DNA of 64,000 nt, taken from positions 1 through 64,000 of the forward strand of contig JACOUL010000010.1 of the NCBI GenBank assembly GCA_016177875.1, written 5' to 3'. The notes below the pieces were generated by a model, which was not told the DNA's origin, did not search any database, and saw nothing but the letters and a program-made list of their open reading frames with translations. The first letter of the stretch is position 1. Each line of letters starts with the position of its first letter. The translations under genes and the position numbers were made by a program. Origin of the DNA: Burkholderiales bacterium (GTDB lineage Bacteria > Pseudomonadota > Gammaproteobacteria > Burkholderiales > Burkholderiaceae_D). This document shows, one piece after another, positions 1-9,637 of the stretch.

Positions 1-1
1 C

Positions 2-109
2 AAATATTTCTGGCGCCGCTTCTGTGCATTGGCCGGTCACGAATTGCAGCAGGAAGTCGACGCCTTGATGCAGGGTTTTGGTACAGATTACACAATTGCT
101 TTTCAATGA
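2..109 (+). CDS. Partial open frame, unknown, cut by the window edge
   Basis: An open frame enters from the left edge and ends at TGA 107-109, giving 35 residues (for example HELQQEVDALMQGFGTDY). I do not recognise it. It lies in the same frame as the binding-protein pseudogene just downstream, but its residues do not look like the N-terminal part of that family. It may be the C-terminal end of another protein joined there by a rearrangement, or chance reading. Confidence 0.25.
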   Translation, partial: KYFWRRFCALAGHELQQEVDALMQGFGTDYTIAFQ

Positions 110-115
110 TTACTT

Positions 116-729
116 AGTATCGTTACGTTTGCCCCGGATACCGCATTTGGCCGTGACGGCGTCAAGGCATTTAAAGGTGCGGTGAAAAAAGCCAAGCTGG
201 TGCATGAAGAATATGTACCGCCGACCACCACCGACTTCACCGCCAGTGCGCAACGCATTATCGAGAAATTGAAAGACAAGCCGGGCCGCAAGATCATGTG
301 GCTGACTTGGGCCGGTGGCGGCGATCCGTTCGGCAAATTCGCCGACATGAATTTAAAGGAGCGCTATGGCATCGAGATTTCAACCGGCGGCAACATCTTG
401 CCGCAGATGGCGCAATTCAAAAAACTACCTGGCATGGAAGGCGCACTGTACTACTACTACGGCATTCCGAAGAACCCGGTCAACAACTGGCTGAACGCCG
501 AGCACTACAAGAAGTTCAAGTCCCCGCCTGACTTCTTCACCGCAGGCGGCATGGCAGCGGGTATTGCCGTGGTGGAAGCGCTCAAGAAAACCGGAGGCGA
601 CACCAATACCGACAAGCTGATCGCTGCGATGGAAGGCAGAACGACTCGAATTTCACATGGGCCGTGCCGGAGCTGGTCCGCGAGATCAAAGCTGAAGAAA
701 TGGATATCCCCATCCGCAATAAGCGCTAA
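116..729 (+). pseudogene. Broken LivK-type (branched-chain amino acid) periplasmic binding protein
   Basis: Frame 131-639 reads as the middle of a type-I periplasmic binding protein (AFGRDGVKAFKGAVKKAKL, then TTTDFTASAQRIIEKLK, then FFTAGGMAAGIAVVEALKKT, ending DKLIAAMEG). The signal peptide and first lobe are absent. At about 639 the homology stops and resumes in another frame at 640-729 as WAVPELVREIKAEEMDIPIR, ending in a proper stop (727-729). The stretch normally linking these parts is missing, so there is an internal deletion with a frameshift as well as N-terminal loss. The intact family binds amino acids or other small organic substrates for an ABC importer; no transporter genes follow here. 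It is clearly non-functional as it stands unless the window edge hides a gene fusion. Confidence 0.8.
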
Positions 730-770
730 GCAGGCGGTAACAAGGAAGGCGGCTCCTCGCTTTTTCAACC

Positions 771-794
771 CCCGCATGTCGGGAGTATTTTTTG
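771..794 (+). terminator. Candidate rho-independent terminator after the pseudogene
   Basis: A short CCCG/CGGG stem with a five-base loop (771-783) is followed by AGTATTTTTT. The stem is only 4 bp, so it is a weak candidate. It sits between the pseudogene end and the convergent gene ending at 796. Confidence 0.4.
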
Positions 795-795
795 T

Positions 796-1197
796 TTATC
801 GCTTAATCCTGAATTCGTGATGGAGGACCATCCTGGTGGCCTTGATCAGGCTATTCAATCCGAATATCAGTTGCGTCAGCTTATCAATCGGCATGGTCCA
901 TATTTGCGATTTAGGGGCTTCGGTTTGAATGATCGTAGTGAGAATGGGCGAGATCCATTCGGCTTCGGGCGGCACATCAATGAGCACTACTCCCTCAGGC
1001 ATCGTATGCAGATAAATTTCGCCGCCTGCCTCCAGTATGAAGCAGATGCCATATCCCTTTGCCCTGGGGTCTTTGACCAAATTGCGAAGATCTCTGTTGT
1101 AGCTGTCTATCCAGGCGTCAATTTCAAATGTGGACTCCCATTTGATCCATGGCCTTTCCTGAAACGGTTCATCGCTTTGATAGTCTATTTCATCCAT
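796..1197 (-). CDS. Hypothetical protein, 133 aa
   Basis: I do not recognise this protein. It is acidic and tryptophan-rich at the N-terminus (MDEIDYQSDEPFQERPWIKW), with a central hydrophobic strand pattern (GYGICFILEAGGEIYLHTMP) and no signal peptide or membrane segment, which suggests a cytoplasmic protein. The frame could open at 1230, but that start would lie inside the terminator hairpin of the upstream gene (1219-1247), so ATG 1195-1197 is preferred. No strong ribosome binding site is visible before it. The opposite-strand frame covering the same bases has much less protein-like composition and was left out. Confidence 0.5.
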   Translation of the reverse strand: MDEIDYQSDEPFQERPWIKWESTFEIDAWIDSYNRDLRNLVKDPRAKGYGICFILEAGGEIYLHTMPEGVVLIDVPPEAEWISPILTTIIQTEAPKSQIWTMPIDKLTQLIFGLNSLIKATRMVLHHEFRIKR

Positions 1198-1218
1198 AAG
1201 CTTAAGAGCGCACAAGTA

Positions 1219-1247
1219 AAAAAGCGCCACTTTAAGTGACGCTTTTA
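1219..1247 (-). terminator. Rho-independent terminator of the lipoprotein gene
   Basis: A near-perfect inverted repeat (AAAAGCGCCACTT pairing with AAGTGACGCTTTT, one mismatch) lies about 35 bases past the stop of the gene at 1283-2665. A run of T follows on the minus strand, the usual layout of an intrinsic terminator. Confidence 0.75.
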
Positions 1248-1282
1248 AACACGGAGTATAAGAGATTTTCGAAGCGCGCCCG

Positions 1283-2665
1283 TCAGTTGCCGAAGTTATA
1301 GCGCTGAATCGATATCTGCCGACCGTCGGGTAGCGTAAGGACGGCGGTGGTCGTACTGTTGAAGTTGATCGTCACCGCGCCGACATTGGCGTTGACCACC
1401 GATGCAGATTTGTAAGCGCCGCTCATGCTTTGTCCATTGCCGTATTGCTGCCATGTACCTTGATAGGTATTCGGATTCGTCATGGCCGTCGGACCGGATG
1501 CATACCAAATCGGATTGCCCAAGTCGTCATACATGTAGGCTGCAAGGAACATCGTGTTGTTTTGGATTTCGATGGAATAACCACGTCCTCCTTCAGCCGG
1601 ATTCCACCACCAGCCAGCCTGCGGCGTACCGGCGGGCACGGACGCATTTGCGCCGTTGGCGACAATGTTGTAACGCTCGATGGCAATGCTGCCGCCGGGC
1701 CAGCTCAGTGTGCCGTGGCTAGAATCGGTAAAGGTGACGCTGATCGTGCCATTGTTAGCTGTGCTGGAGGGCGCATGGAAAGTGCCCGTCAATGTTTGGC
1801 CGCCGATGTAAGTGGTCAATGGCGCGGAAAAAGTAGAGCCGCTAACGACTGCCGGACCCGCGCCGAACCAAGTCGCGCGGCCGTCGTTTTCATATAAATA
1901 ACCGGCCATGAAAATCTTGTCGCCTTGTTTTTCAATGGTGAAGCCGCGGCCGCCTTCGGCGGGGTTCCACCACCAGCCGGTTTGTGGCGTCACACCGGCG
2001 CTTACGATTGCCGCCGTGGTCAGCGAAACGTCATCGACGACGAACAAGCTGACGTTCGATGCATTGGTCGCGGCGGAAAACATCAAGCGGACATTTTGTC
2101 CTTGATAGGCGGAGAGATCGTATTGTTGGTTCACCCAGCCGCTGTTCTTTTGCAGATTGCTCACTTGTCCCAAGGTGGCGAGCTTGTTTCCGCTGTCTAT
2201 GCTGTAGAGATCGACGGTCATGAAGTCGCTGGCAGTCGATTCGGTTTCATCGGAGCGAACGTAGTACCAGAATTGCAGCGAGGATTGCGCGTTAGCAGGC
2301 AGGGCAAAGTCTTGCGCGATCATATCGGCCGCATTGTCGTAGCCGCCTAAATAAGCAAATTTGTTGCCGCTGTGTGCCCAATCGCTGAATTCGGTAATGA
2401 TGTTGCCCGCACTGGTCATCCAACCGGTTGCGCCGTCTTCAAATCCTCCGTTGGTAACCAGTTCGCCGGCTTTGGGTTTTGCATAGACAGTGCTTTTGAC
2501 GACGTTAGCGGGCAGGGGCTTAAAATCTTTACGATAGAGAAGTTCGGACTTCGCCGACGATGAAACCGTCGTTTGTTTTGCGGGCGAATCGCTCGGCGTA
2601 TTTCCGCCGCAAGCGACCAGCAATAGGCTCAGTGCACAGGCGGCAAGTACGGATTTGCAGGTCAT
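1283..2665 (-). CDS. Secreted lipoprotein with duplicated WWWNPAEGGRG module
   Basis: 460 aa. The start chosen is ATG 2663-2665, preceded by GAGG and opening a clean lipoprotein signal (MTCKSVLAACALSLLLVAC, lipobox LVAC, lipidated Cys19); the open frame extends 29 codons further upstream without signal character. Residues about 67-220 form a carbohydrate-binding-like beta-sandwich region beginning GELVTNGGFEDGATGW. Residues about 226-345 and 347-460 are two copies of one module, each starting GWWWNPAEGGRG and ending in an ERYN/QRYN motif. Modules of this kind are common in secreted Burkholderiales proteins, but their ligand is not known to me. A terminator follows at 1219-1247. The function beyond surface attachment is not assigned. 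Confidence 0.75.
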   Translation of the reverse strand: MTCKSVLAACALSLLLVACGGNTPSDSPAKQTTVSSSAKSELLYRKDFKPLPANVVKSTVYAKPKAGELVTNGGFEDGATGWMTSAGNIITEFSDWAHSGNKFAYLGGYDNAADMIAQDFALPANAQSSLQFWYYVRSDETESTASDFMTVDLYSIDSGNKLATLGQVSNLQKNSGWVNQQYDLSAYQGQNVRLMFSAATNASNVSLFVVDDVSLTTAAIVSAGVTPQTGWWWNPAEGGRGFTIEKQGDKIFMAGYLYENDGRATWFGAGPAVVSGSTFSAPLTTYIGGQTLTGTFHAPSSTANNGTISVTFTDSSHGTLSWPGGSIAIERYNIVANGANASVPAGTPQAGWWWNPAEGGRGYSIEIQNNTMFLAAYMYDDLGNPIWYASGPTAMTNPNTYQGTWQQYGNGQSMSGAYKSASVVNANVGAVTINFNSTTTAVLTLPDGRQISIQRYNFGN

Positions 2666-2846
2666 TCTAAACCTCACGTATAGACTAAATTCCGGGTGGC
2701 GCGAATTACATGGGGAGCGCAAGAAATTATTTTTATGGCAACAAAATGCCAATAAGTAGCTTTTTTATTAATTTCTTGAATTTTAACGATGAAGGGGCGG
2801 GGAAAGTAAGAAGGGATCCCTTACAAGAGGGTAAACAAAAGTCAAA

Positions 2847-3611
2847 TTATTCGATGGTGGCGATGACAGGCGTATGGTCGGATGGTTGCTCCCACTTACG
2901 CGGCACTTTATCGATGACGCAGCCGCGGCAACGCGGGGCGAGTGCGGCCGACAACAATATATGGTCGATACGTAAGCCCATATTGCGGCGAAATGCCATT
3001 TGGCGGTAATCCCACCAGCTGAATAATTTTTCATCTTGCTCGAATAGCCGAAAAGCATCCTTGAATTCGAGGCCCAGGAGTTTTGTGAATGCAGCGCGTT
3101 CGTCATCCGACACCAGCACGCTGCCTTGCCACGCAACGGGATCGTGCACATCGCGGTCTTCCGGCGCAATGTTGTAGTCGCCCAGCACGACCAGGTTTTC
3201 ATGCGTGCGCAACTCTTCGGTAAGCCATACATGGAGCGCTTCCAGCCATTGAAGCTTGTACCGATATTTATCGGAGTCGACCGCTTGGCCGTTAGGCACA
3301 TAAGCGCAGATGACGCGTATGCCTTGAATCGTGGCGGCGATTAGGCGTTGCTGTGCGTCGGGAAAGTGCGGATTGTTTTTAATGACATCCGCCATCGGAT
3401 GATGCGACAGGATTGCGACGCCGTTATAAGTCTTCTGTCCGCTGAACACCACTTGATAGCCCGCCGCTTCGATTTCCGCGATCGGAAATTTATCGTCGGT
3501 GAGTTTGGTCTCTTGCAGTCCCAGCACATCGACAGGATTTACCGCAAGCCATTGCAGCACTTGCGGTAAACGGACCTTCAGAGAATTGACGTTCCAGGTC
3601 GCTATTTTCAT
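2847..3611 (-). CDS. xthA: Exodeoxyribonuclease III
   Basis: 254 aa, full length for the ExoIII/AP-endonuclease family, which cuts 5' to abasic sites and trims 3' blocking ends in base excision repair. Family motifs are visible in order: WNVNS (Asn7), LQETK (Glu34), [15 protein letters not shown] around 150, RIDHIL, and the catalytic PSDHTPV near the C-terminus. Its ATG (3609-3611) overlaps the TGA of pepA by 4 bp, so the two are translationally coupled. Confidence 0.95.
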   Translation of the reverse strand: MKIATWNVNSLKVRLPQVLQWLAVNPVDVLGLQETKLTDDKFPIAEIEAAGYQVVFSGQKTYNGVAILSHHPMADVIKNNPHFPDAQQRLIAATIQGIRVICAYVPNGQAVDSDKYRYKLQWLEALHVWLTEELRTHENLVVLGDYNIAPEDRDVHDPVAWQGSVLVSDDERAAFTKLLGLEFKDAFRLFEQDEKLFSWWDYRQMAFRRNMGLRIDHILLSAALAPRCRGCVIDKVPRKWEQPSDHTPVIATIE

Positions 3612-5152
3612 GCGGTTTTCTTACCGTTGCCCGATTGCGTCCGTTCCCGCGCTTGTTCGCGGTGAATGAGGAAGGTGGTGAGTAAAGGTACCGGCCGGCC
3701 GGTTGCGCCCTTAGTGGAGCCGCTCTTCCACGCTGTTCCCGCAATATCGATATGTGCCCACGTATAGTTACGCGTGAAGCGCTCCAAAAAGCATGCCGCC
3801 GTAATGCTGCCGCCGGGCGGCCCGCCGATATTCGCCATGTCGGCGAAATTCGATTTCAATTGTTCTTGATAATTCTCTTCGATCGGCATGCGCCAGGCCG
3901 TGTCGCCCGCAGCCTTGCCGGCGACAAGCAATTCTTGCGCGAGTTTGTCATGGTCTTCGTCGTGGCGCGTAAACAAGCCGGAATTGTGATGGCCGAGGGC
4001 AGTCACGCAAGCGCCGGTCAGCGTGGCGATATCCACGACGACCGCCGGTTTGAAGCGTTCTGAATATGTCAGGGCATCGCACAGGATGAGCCGGCCTTCG
4101 GCATCGGTGTTCAGGATTTCAATCGTTTGACCGGACATGGAGGTGACGATATCGCCCGGACGCGTGGCGCTGCCGGAAGGCATATTTTCCGTAGAAGGAA
4201 TGACGCCGATAACATTGAGCTTCAACTTCAATTCCGCGATGGCGCGCAGAGTGCCGAGCACTGAGGCGGCGCCGCACATGTCGTATTTCATTTCATCCAT
4301 GTTGCCGCTCGGTTTAATCGATATGCCACCCGAATCGAAGGTGATGCCTTTTCCGACCAATACCACCGGGGCATCCTTGGCTTTGCTGCCCAAATATTTC
4401 AGCACGATGAACTTAGGCGGTTCCAGGGTGCCGTGAGTGACGGAAAGGAAGCTTCCCATTTTGAGCGCTTGGATTTGCTTGCGGTCGAGCACTTCCACCG
4501 CCATATCGAATTCCTTCGCCAGCTTTTTCGCGGTATCCGCAAGATAAGTCGGCGTACATATATTGGGAGGCGTATTGCCCAAATCTTTCGTGAGTTCCAT
4601 ACCATTGGCAATGGCTACGCCTTGCGCCAAGGCAGTTTTGGCAGCGGAGGCATTGGCGGCCGGTACGGCGAAAGCTATTTTGCGAGGACCTTGCGGCGCC
4701 GGTTCTTTTTTGCTTTTAAGCGATTCGAAACGATAGGCACCTTCGCGTAAACCTAACGTACTGCTGCGAATTGCCCAGCTCGCATCCCGGTCTTTTATTT
4801 CTTCAAACGGTAGAGCGAATACCGCGTCCGCCGCGCCTAAGGAAGTGAGTGCCTTAGCCGCGGCTTGCATGGCGCTTGCAAGATTTTTTTCGGTAGGGGG
4901 CTGTTCTTTACCCAGCCCCACTAAAAGCAGCCGTTCCGCAGCCAAGCCGTTGACTTTACGCATCAATAATGTAGAGCCCGCTTTGCCCGATATATCGCCC
5001 GACTTAAGCGCGGCTGCGATTTCCCCTTTGCCGTCGAGGCCTTTTGCGGCAGGCGACAATTTTCCCTCTTCGAAAACGCCGACCACCAAACAGCCGGTTT
5101 TCAGGGCGGCAAGGGGGTTTTTTGCGTCGAAAGTTTTTATGCTAAAGTCCAT
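3608..5152 (-). CDS. pepA: Leucyl (cytosol) aminopeptidase
   Basis: 514 aa, M17 family, a hexameric two-metal enzyme removing N-terminal residues from peptides. The metal and catalytic segments are [11 protein letters not shown] (267-277) and NTDAEGRL (348-355), both intact. The family's N-terminal macro-like domain is present. The gene is divergent from lptF with only 43 bases between starts, as in many beta- and gammaproteobacteria, and overlaps xthA downstream. In some bacteria PepA also binds DNA; nothing here tests that. Confidence 0.96.
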   Translation of the reverse strand: MDFSIKTFDAKNPLAALKTGCLVVGVFEEGKLSPAAKGLDGKGEIAAALKSGDISGKAGSTLLMRKVNGLAAERLLLVGLGKEQPPTEKNLASAMQAAAKALTSLGAADAVFALPFEEIKDRDASWAIRSSTLGLREGAYRFESLKSKKEPAPQGPRKIAFAVPAANASAAKTALAQGVAIANGMELTKDLGNTPPNICTPTYLADTAKKLAKEFDMAVEVLDRKQIQALKMGSFLSVTHGTLEPPKFIVLKYLGSKAKDAPVVLVGKGITFDSGGISIKPSGNMDEMKYDMCGAASVLGTLRAIAELKLKLNVIGVIPSTENMPSGSATRPGDIVTSMSGQTIEILNTDAEGRLILCDALTYSERFKPAVVVDIATLTGACVTALGHHNSGLFTRHDEDHDKLAQELLVAGKAAGDTAWRMPIEENYQEQLKSNFADMANIGGPPGGSITAACFLERFTRNYTWAHIDIAGTAWKSGSTKGATGRPVPLLTTFLIHREQARERTQSGNGKKTA

Positions 5153-5195
5153 GCATTCCTCCGTAGTCGATACCTCATTATAAGACCACTCAGCA

Positions 5196-6326
5196 ATGAT
5201 TTTTCAGCGCGCTCTTCGACGCGAGTTAGTCAGTACCGCAGGCGCAGTTTTTACCACCCTGTTTACGATTACCATCACCGTGATGTTGATCAAGATCCTC
5301 GGCCAAGCGGCCGGCGGCAAGGTTGCTTCGCGCGACGTGATTGCTTTGCTTGGATTCGCCGGTTTGACGTATATGCCGGTCATTCTGATTCTGACGGGCT
5401 TTATTTCCGTGCTGTTGGTGGTGACGCGCAGTTATCAGGATTCCGAAATGGTGGTGTGGTTCGCGTCCGGCTTGAGTTTGTCGCGCTGGATTGCCCCGGT
5501 TTTCTGGTTTGCCGTGCCCATCGTCGTCTTGACCGCTTCGTTGAGCTTCGTGGTGACGCCTTGGGCAAATCAGCGAAGCGCGGAATTTCGGGAACGCTTC
5601 GAAAAACGGGAAGACATCGCCAAGGTTTCGCCCGGTAAGTTTCAGGAATCGGCATCTGCCGAACGCGTCTTCTTTGTAGAAGGCGTCACCGGCGATGCAA
5701 TGCGGGTCAAGAATATCTTCGTCAATACGCAACACAATGGCCGCAATAGCATTGTGGTGGCGCGTGAAGGCACGATTGAATTCGACAAGCGGGGCGACAA
5801 ATTTCTCGTGATGCGGCAAGGCCGCCGCTACGACGCAATGACGGCGCAGCCGGACTTCCAGATCATGGAATTTGAACGCTACGGCGTATTGGTATCGCGC
5901 CAGTCGGAAGCTTTGGTCGGCGATAAGTCGGCGCGTTCGCTGCCGACCCATGCATTGCTGGTCGACCCGACGCCGTTTTCCAAAGGCGAATTGGTGTGGC
6001 GCATCGCGTTGCCGATGATGGCGCTGCTATTAATGCTGCTTGCCGTACCGCTCGGCTTCGTCAATCCGCGCGGCGGCCGCTCGGCCAATCTCTTGATTGC
6101 ATTGCTGCTGTTCGTTTTGTACAGCAACATGGCAAGCGTGATGCAAGCCGCAGTTGTGCAAGAGCGCATATCGTGGATAGGGGGCTGGTGGCCGATTCAT
6201 TTAGCGGCCGTGGTCGTGATCGCGATGCTGTTTTCCTGGCGCATCTACCGAAATAGCGAATACCATCCGCTGGTCCTATGGGCCGGATTCAAACGTCGTT
6301 CACTGATGGGGGAAGTAACGACATGA
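5196..6326 (+). CDS. lptF: LPS export ABC transporter permease LptF
   Basis: 376 aa inner-membrane subunit of the LptB2FG complex, which extracts lipopolysaccharide from the inner membrane and hands it to the LptC-LptA bridge. There are two N-terminal membrane spans, a third near residue 105, a large periplasmic beta-jellyroll segment (about 125-260) and three C-terminal spans (about 267-360), the normal YjgP/YjgQ layout. It starts with [12 protein letters not shown], typical of LptF. It overlaps lptG by 4 bp. Confidence 0.95.
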   Translation: MIFQRALRRELVSTAGAVFTTLFTITITVMLIKILGQAAGGKVASRDVIALLGFAGLTYMPVILILTGFISVLLVVTRSYQDSEMVVWFASGLSLSRWIAPVFWFAVPIVVLTASLSFVVTPWANQRSAEFRERFEKREDIAKVSPGKFQESASAERVFFVEGVTGDAMRVKNIFVNTQHNGRNSIVVAREGTIEFDKRGDKFLVMRQGRRYDAMTAQPDFQIMEFERYGVLVSRQSEALVGDKSARSLPTHALLVDPTPFSKGELVWRIALPMMALLLMLLAVPLGFVNPRGGRSANLLIALLLFVLYSNMASVMQAAVVQERISWIGGWWPIHLAAVVVIAMLFSWRIYRNSEYHPLVLWAGFKRRSLMGEVTT

Positions 6327-7456
6327 GAACTCTGCAGCGTTATGTTTCCGCCGAAGTGACCGGCGCCGTCATTTTCGTGCTGATTGCTTTCCTGGCTCTG
6401 TTTGCTTTTTTCGATTTGATGGGCGAACTGCCCGCGGTGGGGCGAGGCGGTTATCGCCTGGAACATGCCTTTGTGTACGTGTTGATGGGCTTGCCCGGCT
6501 ATACTTATGAACTGATTCCGATCGCCGTTTTGATCGGCACCATTTATGCGCTTGCGCAATTAGCCTCGCGCTCCGAATTCACCGTCATGCGTATTTCCGG
6601 CATGTCGACGTGGCGTGCAGGAATCATGCTCGCCAAGATCGGCGTGATCTTTACTTTGGCCACCTTTTTATTCGGCGAGTTTATTTCTCCGGCGGCAAGC
6701 GAAGCGGCAGAAAAATGGAAAATGCGCGTGCAGGGCAGCTCCATATCTCAGCAATTCCGTTCTGGCTTATGGACCAAGGATGTGATTCGCGCGAATGGCA
6801 TCAGCGGCGAAGCGATCGGTTCGCGCTTCGTCAATGTCAAGGAAGTCCAGCCCGACGGCGAATTGCAGAACGTGCGTGTCTACGAATTTGATCGCGATTT
6901 TCGACTAAGGGCGCTCATCACTGCAGAGAGCGCGAATTACACCGGCCACTTTACCTGGCGGCTCCACAATGTCGTCGAGACGCATTTGGCTGGAGTGGCA
7001 GTCAGCGAGGCGGCTTCCGGCGGCGTTTCCACGCAAAAAAAAGATAGCCGTGAAATGGTTTCTGAAATCACGCCGGATATTCTGTCGGTCTTGTTTGCCG
7101 ACCCCGATCGTATGTCTGCCCAAGACCTGGCGGCCTATACCAGACATTTGGAAGAAAACAATCAAAATACCGGCCGCTACGAAATCGCTTTCTGGAAAAA
7201 AATCGTTTACCCCTTCGCAGTGTTCGTCATGCTGGCGCTGGCGCTTCCATTCGCTTATCTACACTTCCGTTCAGGTGGCGTCAGTCTGAAAATTTTCATC
7301 GGCATCATGATCGGCGTCAGTTTCCAGCTCTTGAATAGTCTATTTTCACATCTGGGCTTGTTGAATACTTGGCCGGCGCTGGCAACGGCGCTGCTGCCGA
7401 GTATGCTGTTCATGATGCTGGCCGTCGGGGCATTATGGTGGGTGCAAAGGAATTAG
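6323..7456 (+). CDS. lptG: LPS export ABC transporter permease LptG
   Basis: 377 aa partner of LptF with the same architecture: N-terminal spans, a periplasmic jellyroll, and C-terminal spans around FAVFVMLALALPFAYLHFR. The start ATG 6323-6325 is embedded in the lptF stop (ATGA), giving [12 protein letters not shown]. The longer frame opening at 6278 would overlap lptF by 49 bases and is not needed. cbiX follows after 4 bases. Confidence 0.95.
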   Translation: MRTLQRYVSAEVTGAVIFVLIAFLALFAFFDLMGELPAVGRGGYRLEHAFVYVLMGLPGYTYELIPIAVLIGTIYALAQLASRSEFTVMRISGMSTWRAGIMLAKIGVIFTLATFLFGEFISPAASEAAEKWKMRVQGSSISQQFRSGLWTKDVIRANGISGEAIGSRFVNVKEVQPDGELQNVRVYEFDRDFRLRALITAESANYTGHFTWRLHNVVETHLAGVAVSEAASGGVSTQKKDSREMVSEITPDILSVLFADPDRMSAQDLAAYTRHLEENNQNTGRYEIAFWKKIVYPFAVFVMLALALPFAYLHFRSGGVSLKIFIGIMIGVSFQLLNSLFSHLGLLNTWPALATALLPSMLFMMLAVGALWWVQRN

Positions 7457-7460
7457 CCGG

Positions 7461-7829
7461 ATGAAACGAGCCCTTATTTTGTTCGCTCACGGTGCGCGCG
7501 ATCCGCGCTGGGCGGAGCCGTTTCAACGCTTGCAGCAGATCCTTCAAAAACAACTTGGCGATGTTCGCGTCGATCTTGCGTTTCTCGAATTGATGATGCC
7601 GCGTTTGCCGGATCTAGTACAGGACTTGGAAGCACAAGGGATCGTTCAAGCGACTGTGGTGCCGGTCTTTTTCGGGCAGGGCGGACACGTATTGCGTGAC
7701 TTGCCGTTGCTGGCGGACGAGCTTAAACACAAACACCCGCGCATGACGATCAAGGTCGCGGGCGCGGTCGGTGAAAATGACGATGTCTTACATGCCATCG
7801 CCAAGTACTGCTTGGATTCTTTGGCGTAG
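7461..7829 (+). CDS. cbiX: CbiX-type sirohydrochlorin chelatase
   Basis: 122 aa, the short single-domain CbiX form. Such proteins insert cobalt or iron into sirohydrochlorin (cobalamin or siroheme synthesis). The first metal-binding motif LFAHGARDP and the second near PVFFGQGGHVLRDLP are present, with conserved His in each. It lies 4 bases after lptG and is probably cotranscribed. The siroheme enzyme cobA sits 2 kb away on the other strand, so a siroheme role for the sulfite reductase in this window is plausible. Confidence 0.85.
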   Translation: MKRALILFAHGARDPRWAEPFQRLQQILQKQLGDVRVDLAFLELMMPRLPDLVQDLEAQGIVQATVVPVFFGQGGHVLRDLPLLADELKHKHPRMTIKVAGAVGENDDVLHAIAKYCLDSLA

Positions 7830-7830
7830 T

Positions 7831-9006
7831 TTATTTGTATACCGGCGTCAGCAGAAATGCGCGTCCCTTGCCATTGATGGTGCCGGTGCCGGCGATTTGT
7901 CCACGGTCATTAATCGCAGTGGCTGAATAAAGATGCCAACCGCTTGCCGCCACGGCCGGTAAGGTGTTCAGATCGGTCACTTGGTTGCCGTCGTACAGGA
8001 CGGCGAAGTCAATCGATGTCCCGATTCGCTTGCCGACGATTTGGCCTCGATTATTGATCGCAAAGGCAAAGCCGGTCCCAAGATCCTTCATTTGGCCGGC
8101 ACTATAGAGAAAGACATGGCCGGTAGTTTCACTGCCCCATTGTGCGATTTGCCCGGTGATTTGCCCCGCATTATTGATCGCTGTCGGATGGGCGAAATCA
8201 TAGCTCTCGCTGTAGTAGCCTAAGTTGCTCATCTTGCCTTGGCTGTAAAGAAAGGCAGCTTGTTTAGATGAGCCGCGCAGTGAGCCGTATCCCACTACCT
8301 CTCCCTTATCGTTCAGTGCTGTGGAAAGAGTGGGCTGGTTTTCCTCCAAACTTCCTAAGTTCTTTAACAGGCCATTGCTATATAGCCCCGCGGTCGTGGT
8401 TTGTTGGTCAGGAAAGTCGGCCGACACGGCGATTTGCCCCGTATTGTTCATTGCCATTGTGGGAAATGGATTGAAGTTTTCGGTGCCGCTCAAATCATTG
8501 ATTTGGCCGTTGCTGTAGATGAAGTACTTCACGTTCGTGCTGGTTACGCCGCCCGGCGTAAATGTCGGCGTGTAACTTCTCGCTAAGACTTGGCTATCGT
8601 TAATGCCGTATCCCTCTACTTGCGTGTATTGTCCTTCGCGCGTGATAGGCACGATGGTGCCGTTATCGGCAACGTAGGTTTCTGCGGCAAGTGCATTGCC
8701 AAGATTGACGACAAGCGCTCTTCCATTTTGAGAAAGATAGACGGCGCCGTTACCACTCTTCGGGCCTAGATCGGTGATCGTCCAGGATACCGGTGCCGTT
8801 CCACTATTTACGGTTGTTGTGGTAATGCTGGCCGTCGTGGTTGTGCCGCCGAAGAGAGACGTCGTGGTGGTCGTGGCACTGGTTGTTGAACCATTGCTTG
8901 GATTGGCGGAAGACGTAGGTGCGGGAGTGTTGTCTGTACCTTCGCCGCCGGTGCCGCATGCAACTAAAAATCCCGCCAAAGCTACGCCAAGCAATGCATT
9001 TTTCAT
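7831..9006 (-). CDS. HAF-repeat lipoprotein
   Basis: 391 aa. The signal peptide ends in lipobox LVAC (MKNALLGVALAGFLVACGTGG). A Thr/Ser-rich linker occupies about residues 25-75. The rest is a run of HAF-type repeats, each with AINNAGQI or AINDRGQI followed by a beta strand and a YS-GQ motif. HAF repeats build beta-propeller-like extracellular domains of unknown ligand. The gene is convergent with cbiX, the stops being 1 base apart, and has its own promoter region upstream (9007-9274). Confidence 0.75.
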   Translation of the reverse strand: MKNALLGVALAGFLVACGTGGEGTDNTPAPTSSANPSNGSTTSATTTTTSLFGGTTTTASITTTTVNSGTAPVSWTITDLGPKSGNGAVYLSQNGRALVVNLGNALAAETYVADNGTIVPITREGQYTQVEGYGINDSQVLARSYTPTFTPGGVTSTNVKYFIYSNGQINDLSGTENFNPFPTMAMNNTGQIAVSADFPDQQTTTAGLYSNGLLKNLGSLEENQPTLSTALNDKGEVVGYGSLRGSSKQAAFLYSQGKMSNLGYYSESYDFAHPTAINNAGQITGQIAQWGSETTGHVFLYSAGQMKDLGTGFAFAINNRGQIVGKRIGTSIDFAVLYDGNQVTDLNTLPAVAASGWHLYSATAINDRGQIAGTGTINGKGRAFLLTPVYK

Positions 9007-9274
9007 GATCCGCGCCTATCAATATGTTGAGTTCACTATCTCAAAATGGTCACTTGGCGGGAAGGATGCTTAGTTGAGCCACTTCAAACGCGCACGGATT
9101 TGTGTGAGAACGAGACAACAGTTGTGTGACTTGCCTCGCTTATCGAGGTTGACTCGCCTGCTAGATATGGCAGCGTTTATCTGTCTTACCAATACGCAAT
9201 GAGGCTGCTATGATAAATGTATGCCGTTCTTACGTTCTCATGAAGGGCGCGCCAAAAATAAATTGGAGGAGAGG

Positions 9275-9628
9275 ATGGATTTAGAAGAAGCGATCGCAAA
9301 AGACGGGGAAGTGAGGCAAAAGCTTCTCGCTGCAATCGATGGAAAATATCAGCTGGATGTCAAAGCTGCGGCAAAAGTCGACGCCTGTGTATTAGGGAAT
9401 TGGCTGCATGGAGAAGGCGAACGCAAATTTCCGTTTGTGAAGAGTTTTCAACCGTGCGTGGAAGCACACGATGCTTTTCACGCGGAAGTGGAAAAGATTG
9501 TCCGCCAAATCAATCTCGGTGAATACGATCAAGCCAAAGCGATGCTGGCAAACGGCACGCCTTGTACCAAGGCTTTTATCGCAATGGTCGGTGCGGTTCG
9601 GCAGTTGAAGAAAGACGCTAAGCTGTAA
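9275..9628 (+). CDS. Stand-alone CZB (chemoreceptor zinc-binding) domain protein
   Basis: 117 aa. The start chosen is ATG 9275, directly behind the strong site GGAGGAGAGG; the frame extends 18 codons upstream with no ribosome site. The protein is one CZB domain: Cys in DACVLGNWLHGEG, then CVEAHDAFHAEV, giving the 3-His/1-Cys zinc site. CZB domains usually sit at the end of chemoreceptors or diguanylate cyclases and sense zinc or oxidants. Here the domain is alone, so it may act in trans. Confidence 0.8.
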   Translation: MDLEEAIAKDGEVRQKLLAAIDGKYQLDVKAAAKVDACVLGNWLHGEGERKFPFVKSFQPCVEAHDAFHAEVEKIVRQINLGEYDQAKAMLANGTPCTKAFIAMVGAVRQLKKDAKL

Positions 9629-9637
9629 GCTATTGCA

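Noticed and set aside
817..1239. 140-codon open frame on the plus strand
   Set aside because: It mirrors the minus-strand gene at 796-1197, starts without a ribosome site and runs through the terminator hairpin.
2812..2823. Palindrome AAGGGATCCCTT after xthA as terminator
   Set aside because: No loop and no T-run on the minus strand, so a chance palindrome is more likely.
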